Origin: Candidatus Methanoperedens sp.
GTDB taxonomy: Archaea; Halobacteriota; Methanosarcinia; Methanosarcinales; Methanoperedenaceae
NCBI GenBank assembly: GCA_027460605.1
Contig: JAPZAN010000047.1
Coordinates: forward strand, 1 to 6,575
Direction of reading: 5' to 3'
DNA length: 6,575 nt
Part shown: positions 4,787-6,575 of the stretch, piece by piece
How positions within the stretch are numbered: position 1 is the stretch's first letter
Layout: each line of letters starts with the position of its first letter
Program-made: the position numbers and the translations under genes
Notes under the pieces: generated by a model
Told to the model about the DNA's origin: nothing
Databases searched by the model: none
What the model saw: the letters and a program-made list of their open reading frames with translations, nothing else

Positions 4787-5428
4787 ATGGAAGATGAAGC
4801 AATCAAACAGCTCACAACCATCGAAGGTGTTGGCAAAGCTAAGGCAAAATTACTTTATGATGCAGGATTTAAAACTATCGCTTCGATAAAAAAGGCAAGC
4901 GTAGATGAAATTGCAGATATTAAAGGGATAGGCGCAAAACTTGCAAACAAAATCAAAGCTTCTGCTGATGAGATAGTTGTTGAAGAAGAAAAGAAGGAAG
5001 AAAAAACAGAAGCACTGCCCATAACCATTGTTCTTGATGAAGAAACGAAAAGGCTTCTTAATGTCAGGAAGAAACAGAAAAGTAAGAAACCCGAGTTCAA
5101 GCAGACTGATTCCCATAAGAAAAAGAAGCTTGCAGATTACTGGAGGAGACCTGACGGTATTCATAACAAGACACGTTATGCAGTCAAAGGAAAAACTCCG
5201 CTTGTGGAGGCAGGTTATGGCAGTCCGGCAGCAGTTCGCGGACTTCATCCATCCGGATTTGAGGAAGTCCTGGTGAGAACCCCCAAAGATATTGAGTCCC
5301 TTAAGGTCGGCAGGCAGGCTGCCAGAATAGCTCACACGGTTGGATCAAGAAAGCGGGCGATCATAGAGAAGAAGGCTGCTGAATTGGGATTGAAGATTTT
5401 AAACCCCGCAAGGAGTGAAACAACATGA
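4787..5428 (+). CDS. rpl32e: 50S ribosomal protein eL32 (L32e) with N-terminal helix-hairpin-helix extension
   Basis: eL32 is a large-subunit protein found in archaea and eukaryotes, usually about 130 aa. The 213 aa product is longer because residues about 8-60 form a helix-hairpin-helix domain (IEGVGKAKAKLLYDAGF, then IKGIGAKLANKI), joined by an acidic Glu/Lys linker at about 66-78. Such extensions are known in halophiles and some methanogens. The eL32 core follows from about residue 85, with KKPEFKQTDSHKKKKLADYW RRPDGIHNKTR and the later GLHPSGFEEVLV. I chose the ATG at 4787 because it follows GGTGA (4777-4781) by 5 bases; an in-frame GTG at 4778 lies within the SD. The TGA stop sits in the ATGA that begins repeat copy B, and AGGAGTGA (5411-5418) near its end is an SD for the mini-ORF. 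Confidence 0.95.
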   Translation: MEDEAIKQLTTIEGVGKAKAKLLYDAGFKTIASIKKASVDEIADIKGIGAKLANKIKASADEIVVEEEKKEEKTEALPITIVLDEETKRLLNVRKKQKSKKPEFKQTDSHKKKKLADYWRRPDGIHNKTRYAVKGKTPLVEAGYGSPAAVRGLHPSGFEEVLVRTPKDIESLKVGRQAARIAHTVGSRKRAIIEKKAAELGLKILNPARSETT

Positions 5429-5508
5429 AAAACTTTAGGAAAGTTTTATCAAAAGAAGGGTATGCTTCGCATACCCTATACCTCATAAAGCGAGGTGTCG
5501 CTTTATGA
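5425..5508 (+). repeat. 84-bp three-hairpin repeat element, copy B (eL32/eL19 junction)
   Basis: This is the second copy of the element at 1804-1887, 3621 bp downstream in the same orientation. It differs only at 5454 (A for T), 5468 (C for T) and 5483 (T for G). The first lies in the spacer between hairpins 1 and 2, the second in the loop of hairpin 2 and the third just outside hairpin 3. All paired arms are unchanged: 5429-5436 with 5440-5447, 5457-5465 with 5469-5477, and 5484-5493 with 5498-5507. The change at 5483 adds one more pair (T5483-A5508) to hairpin 3. As in copy A, the element starts at the upstream stop (ATGA) and ends at the downstream start (ATGA). Confidence 0.93.
5425..5508 (+). 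CDS. Possible 27-aa mini-ORF inside repeat copy B, coupled to eL19
   Basis: The mini-ORF reads MKNFRKVLSKEGYASHTLYL then IKRGVAL, and differs from the copy A peptide at positions 10, 15 and 20. Its ATG overlaps the eL32 TGA and its own TGA overlaps the eL19 ATG. AGGAGTGA (5411-5418) is an SD 6 bases upstream. The arrangement repeats that of copy A exactly, even though the flanking genes are unrelated. An open frame of 27 codons is not rare by chance (about one in four for random sequence), so the coupling at both ends and the SDs carry more weight than the openness. Function is unknown. Confidence 0.4.
   Translation: MKNFRKVLSKEGYASHTLYLIKRGVAL
5483..5508 (+). promoter_or_regulatory. Hairpin enclosing the eL19 SD and start codon
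   Basis: The 10-bp stem CATAAAGCGA/TCGCTTTATG (5484-5493 with 5498-5507) is extended here to 11 pairs by T5483-A5508. It has a GGTG loop that is the core of the SD GAGGTG (5492-5497), and the ATG of eL19 (5505-5507) is wholly within the 3' arm. Two different ribosomal-protein genes thus carry the same start-site structure. It could allow shared translational control, though the control itself is inferred. Confidence 0.6.
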
Positions 5509-5957
5509 CAGATTTAGCAAACCAGAGACGATTGGCGGCAGAAGTTATGGACATAGGTGTGAACCGGGTATGGATGAATCCCGAAGCCTATAAGGACATT
5601 TCCACCGCCCTGACGCGGGAAGATATCCGCAAATTGATCGGAGAAAAGAAAATCGGCAAAAGAGAGATAAACGGAAATAGCCGCGGAAGGGTACGAAAAG
5701 CCGATGAGGCCCGTGATTATGGACACAGGAAGGGTCACGGCTCAAGAAACGGCGCAAAAGGCGCACGGAACCCAAAGAAAGAACAGTGGATGAAGAAAAT
5801 CAGGGCATTGCGTAGTCTTCTTAAAGAAAAAAGGGACAATAATACCATTGATGTTTCTACATACAGGAAATTATACCGCAAAGCAAAAGGCGGAGAATTC
5901 CGAAGCAGGGCGCACCTGACCGCTAATATAGAACAACTTAAAGGCAAGGTGGTGTGA
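5505..5957 (+). CDS. rpl19e: 50S ribosomal protein eL19 (L19e)
   Basis: eL19 is an archaeal/eukaryal large-subunit protein that binds 23S rRNA and forms an intersubunit bridge. The 150 aa product is of normal length. It opens with MTDLANQRRLAAEVMDIGVN RVWMNPEA, then a helical region through LTREDIRKLIGEKKIGKREI, a basic Gly/Arg/Lys-rich stretch (GHRKGHGSRNGAKGARNPKK, about residues 73-92) and a helical end (TYRKLYRKAKGGEFRSRAHL). The ATG at 5505 gives the family start. Its SD (GAGGTG, 7 bases upstream) and start codon both lie in repeat copy B. The stop TGA is followed 2 bases later by the uL18 ATG. Confidence 0.97.
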   Translation: MTDLANQRRLAAEVMDIGVNRVWMNPEAYKDISTALTREDIRKLIGEKKIGKREINGNSRGRVRKADEARDYGHRKGHGSRNGAKGARNPKKEQWMKKIRALRSLLKEKRDNNTIDVSTYRKLYRKAKGGEFRSRAHLTANIEQLKGKVV

Positions 5958-5959
5958 AC

Positions 5960-6478
5960 ATGGCAACAGGAGCAAGATATAGAGTCAAATTCAGAAGAGT
6001 AAGAGACGGTAAGACGGATTACCGGGCAAGAAAACAATTGCTAATTTCAAAGAAACCCCGCCTTGTGGTCAGGAAAAGTTCAAAAAACACACTGGCACAG
6101 ATAGTAATACCTTCCGCATCTGGAGACGTTATTCTTGTTTCGGCGAATACCAGTGAATTGAAGAAATACGGTTATACTGCAGGAACTGGAAATATCGCAT
6201 CCGCATATCTGGCAGGGTTATTGCTCGGGCATCGTGCAAAAAAAACCGGGCAGAAAGAGGCAATACTCGACACCGGGTTATATCATACAACACAGGGCGG
6301 ACGGCTATTTGCAGCTTTAAAAGGAGCAGTAGATGCAGGTCTTGATATACCCCATGACCCGGCAATTTTCCCGTCTGACGACAGGATTATGGGTAAACAT
6401 ATAGATAAATACAGAAAAACAAACGTTGCAGAGCAGGTTGAGGCAGTAAAACAAAAGATTCAGGGCGAATTCAGGTGA
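5960..6478 (+). CDS. rpl18: 50S ribosomal protein uL18 (L18, archaeal/eukaryal L5e type)
   Basis: uL18 binds 5S rRNA with uL5 and anchors it in the central protuberance. The 172 aa product is the longer archaeal form. It begins MATGARYRVKFRRVRDGKTD YRARKQLL, then KPRLVVRKSSKNTLAQIVIP, GNIASAYLAGLLLGHRAKK and TQGGRLFAALKGAVDAGLDI PHDPAIFPSDDRI, with a helical end. I chose the ATG at 5960, which follows AGGTGGTG (5948-5955) and matches the family N-terminus. An in-frame GTG at 5954 overlaps the eL19 stop but would add only two residues. AGGTGA (6473-6478) across the end of the gene is the SD for uS5. Confidence 0.97.
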   Translation: MATGARYRVKFRRVRDGKTDYRARKQLLISKKPRLVVRKSSKNTLAQIVIPSASGDVILVSANTSELKKYGYTAGTGNIASAYLAGLLLGHRAKKTGQKEAILDTGLYHTTQGGRLFAALKGAVDAGLDIPHDPAIFPSDDRIMGKHIDKYRKTNVAEQVEAVKQKIQGEFR

Positions 6479-6482
6479 AAAT

Positions 6483-6575
6483 ATGGCAGATAGAAAATTC
6501 GATAGAAAATTCGAAGAACAGAAAGTAGAATGGGTTCCTCAAACAAGGCTTGGCAAATTAGTCAAGGAAGGACAG
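6483..6575 (+). CDS. rps5: 30S ribosomal protein uS5 (S5), N-terminal start only
   Basis: The first 31 codons are present; the gene runs off the window. The peptide MADRKFDRKFEEQKVEWVPQ then TRLGKLVKEGQ carries the archaeal uS5 signature WVPxTRLGKLVxEG just ahead of the double-stranded RNA-binding-like domain. uS5 helps shape the mRNA entry site and decoding accuracy. The ATG follows AGGTGA (6473-6478) by 4 bases. Residues 3-6 and 7-10 are an exact DRKF repeat encoded by a 12-bp tandem duplication, in the variable segment before the conserved core. Confidence 0.94.
   Translation, partial: MADRKFDRKFEEQKVEWVPQTRLGKLVKEGQ
6489..6512 (+). repeat. 12-bp in-frame tandem duplication in uS5 (GATAGAAAATTC twice)
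   Basis: The 12-base unit at 6489-6500 is repeated exactly at 6501-6512 and encodes DRKF twice. Because it is a multiple of three, the reading frame is kept. It falls in the poorly conserved N-terminus of uS5, so it is probably tolerated. Confidence 0.9.

Noticed and set aside
1804..5508. The two 84-bp repeats as a CRISPR array or classical transposon ends
   Set aside because: They are 3.6 kb apart with ordinary genes between, there are no regular spacers, and the element ends do not form terminal inverted repeats with each other.
551..6365. Minus-strand open frames throughout the window (for example 4850-5335 and 1814-2203)
   Set aside because: All lie opposite clearly identified ribosomal-protein genes, have no family-like sequence or SD arrangement, and are expected shadows of coding sequence.

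Overview
The window is a stretch of an archaeal ribosomal-protein operon (S10/spc type), with every gene on the + strand. The set includes proteins bacteria lack (eS4, eL32, eL19) and the archaeal/eukaryal RNase P subunit Rnp1 (Rpp29). The gene order is the usual euryarchaeal one, and most starts have an AGGTGA-like Shine-Dalgarno (SD) sequence matching an archaeal 16S tail. The eL32 carries an N-terminal helix-hairpin-helix extension. A methanogen or ANME-related euryarchaeon (Methanosarcinales-like) is my best guess, from protein resemblance only.

Layout: uL22 (3' end, 1-93), uS3, uL29, Rnp1, uS17, [84-bp repeat A], uL14, uL24, eS4 (broken in the middle), uL5, uS14 (50 aa zinc ribbon), uS8, uL6 (frame broken near its 5' end), eL32, [84-bp repeat B], eL19, uL18, uS5 (5' end, from 6483). 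Genes overlap by 1-4 bases or sit within about 13 bases of each other. No internal promoter or terminator is visible, so one long mRNA with coupled translation is likely. No stretch over 300 bases lacks a gene.

The most unusual feature is a pair of nearly identical 84-bp elements (81/84 identical), at 1804-1887 between uS17 and uL14 and at 5425-5508 between eL32 and eL19. Each starts in an ATGA that overlaps the upstream stop codon and ends in an ATGA holding the downstream start codon. Each is an open 27-codon mini-ORF with a good SD in the preceding gene, and each folds on paper into three perfect hairpins. The third hairpin buries the downstream start codon and puts its SD in the loop. Removing 80 bp restores an ordinary 4-base ATGA stop/start overlap at both places. 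The element therefore looks like a small mobile or regulatory cassette inserted at coupled stop-start junctions, perhaps with a 4-bp duplication. I do not recognise it as a described family.

Two essential genes carry lesions. eS4 lacks roughly 40-50 residues at its centre, with a frame change at a stretch that makes sense in both frames. uL6 has an 8-bp tandem duplication that shifts its frame after codon 15 but creates a GTGA restart. uS5 has an in-frame 12-bp tandem duplication. These could be assembly or population artefacts, or real slippage events.
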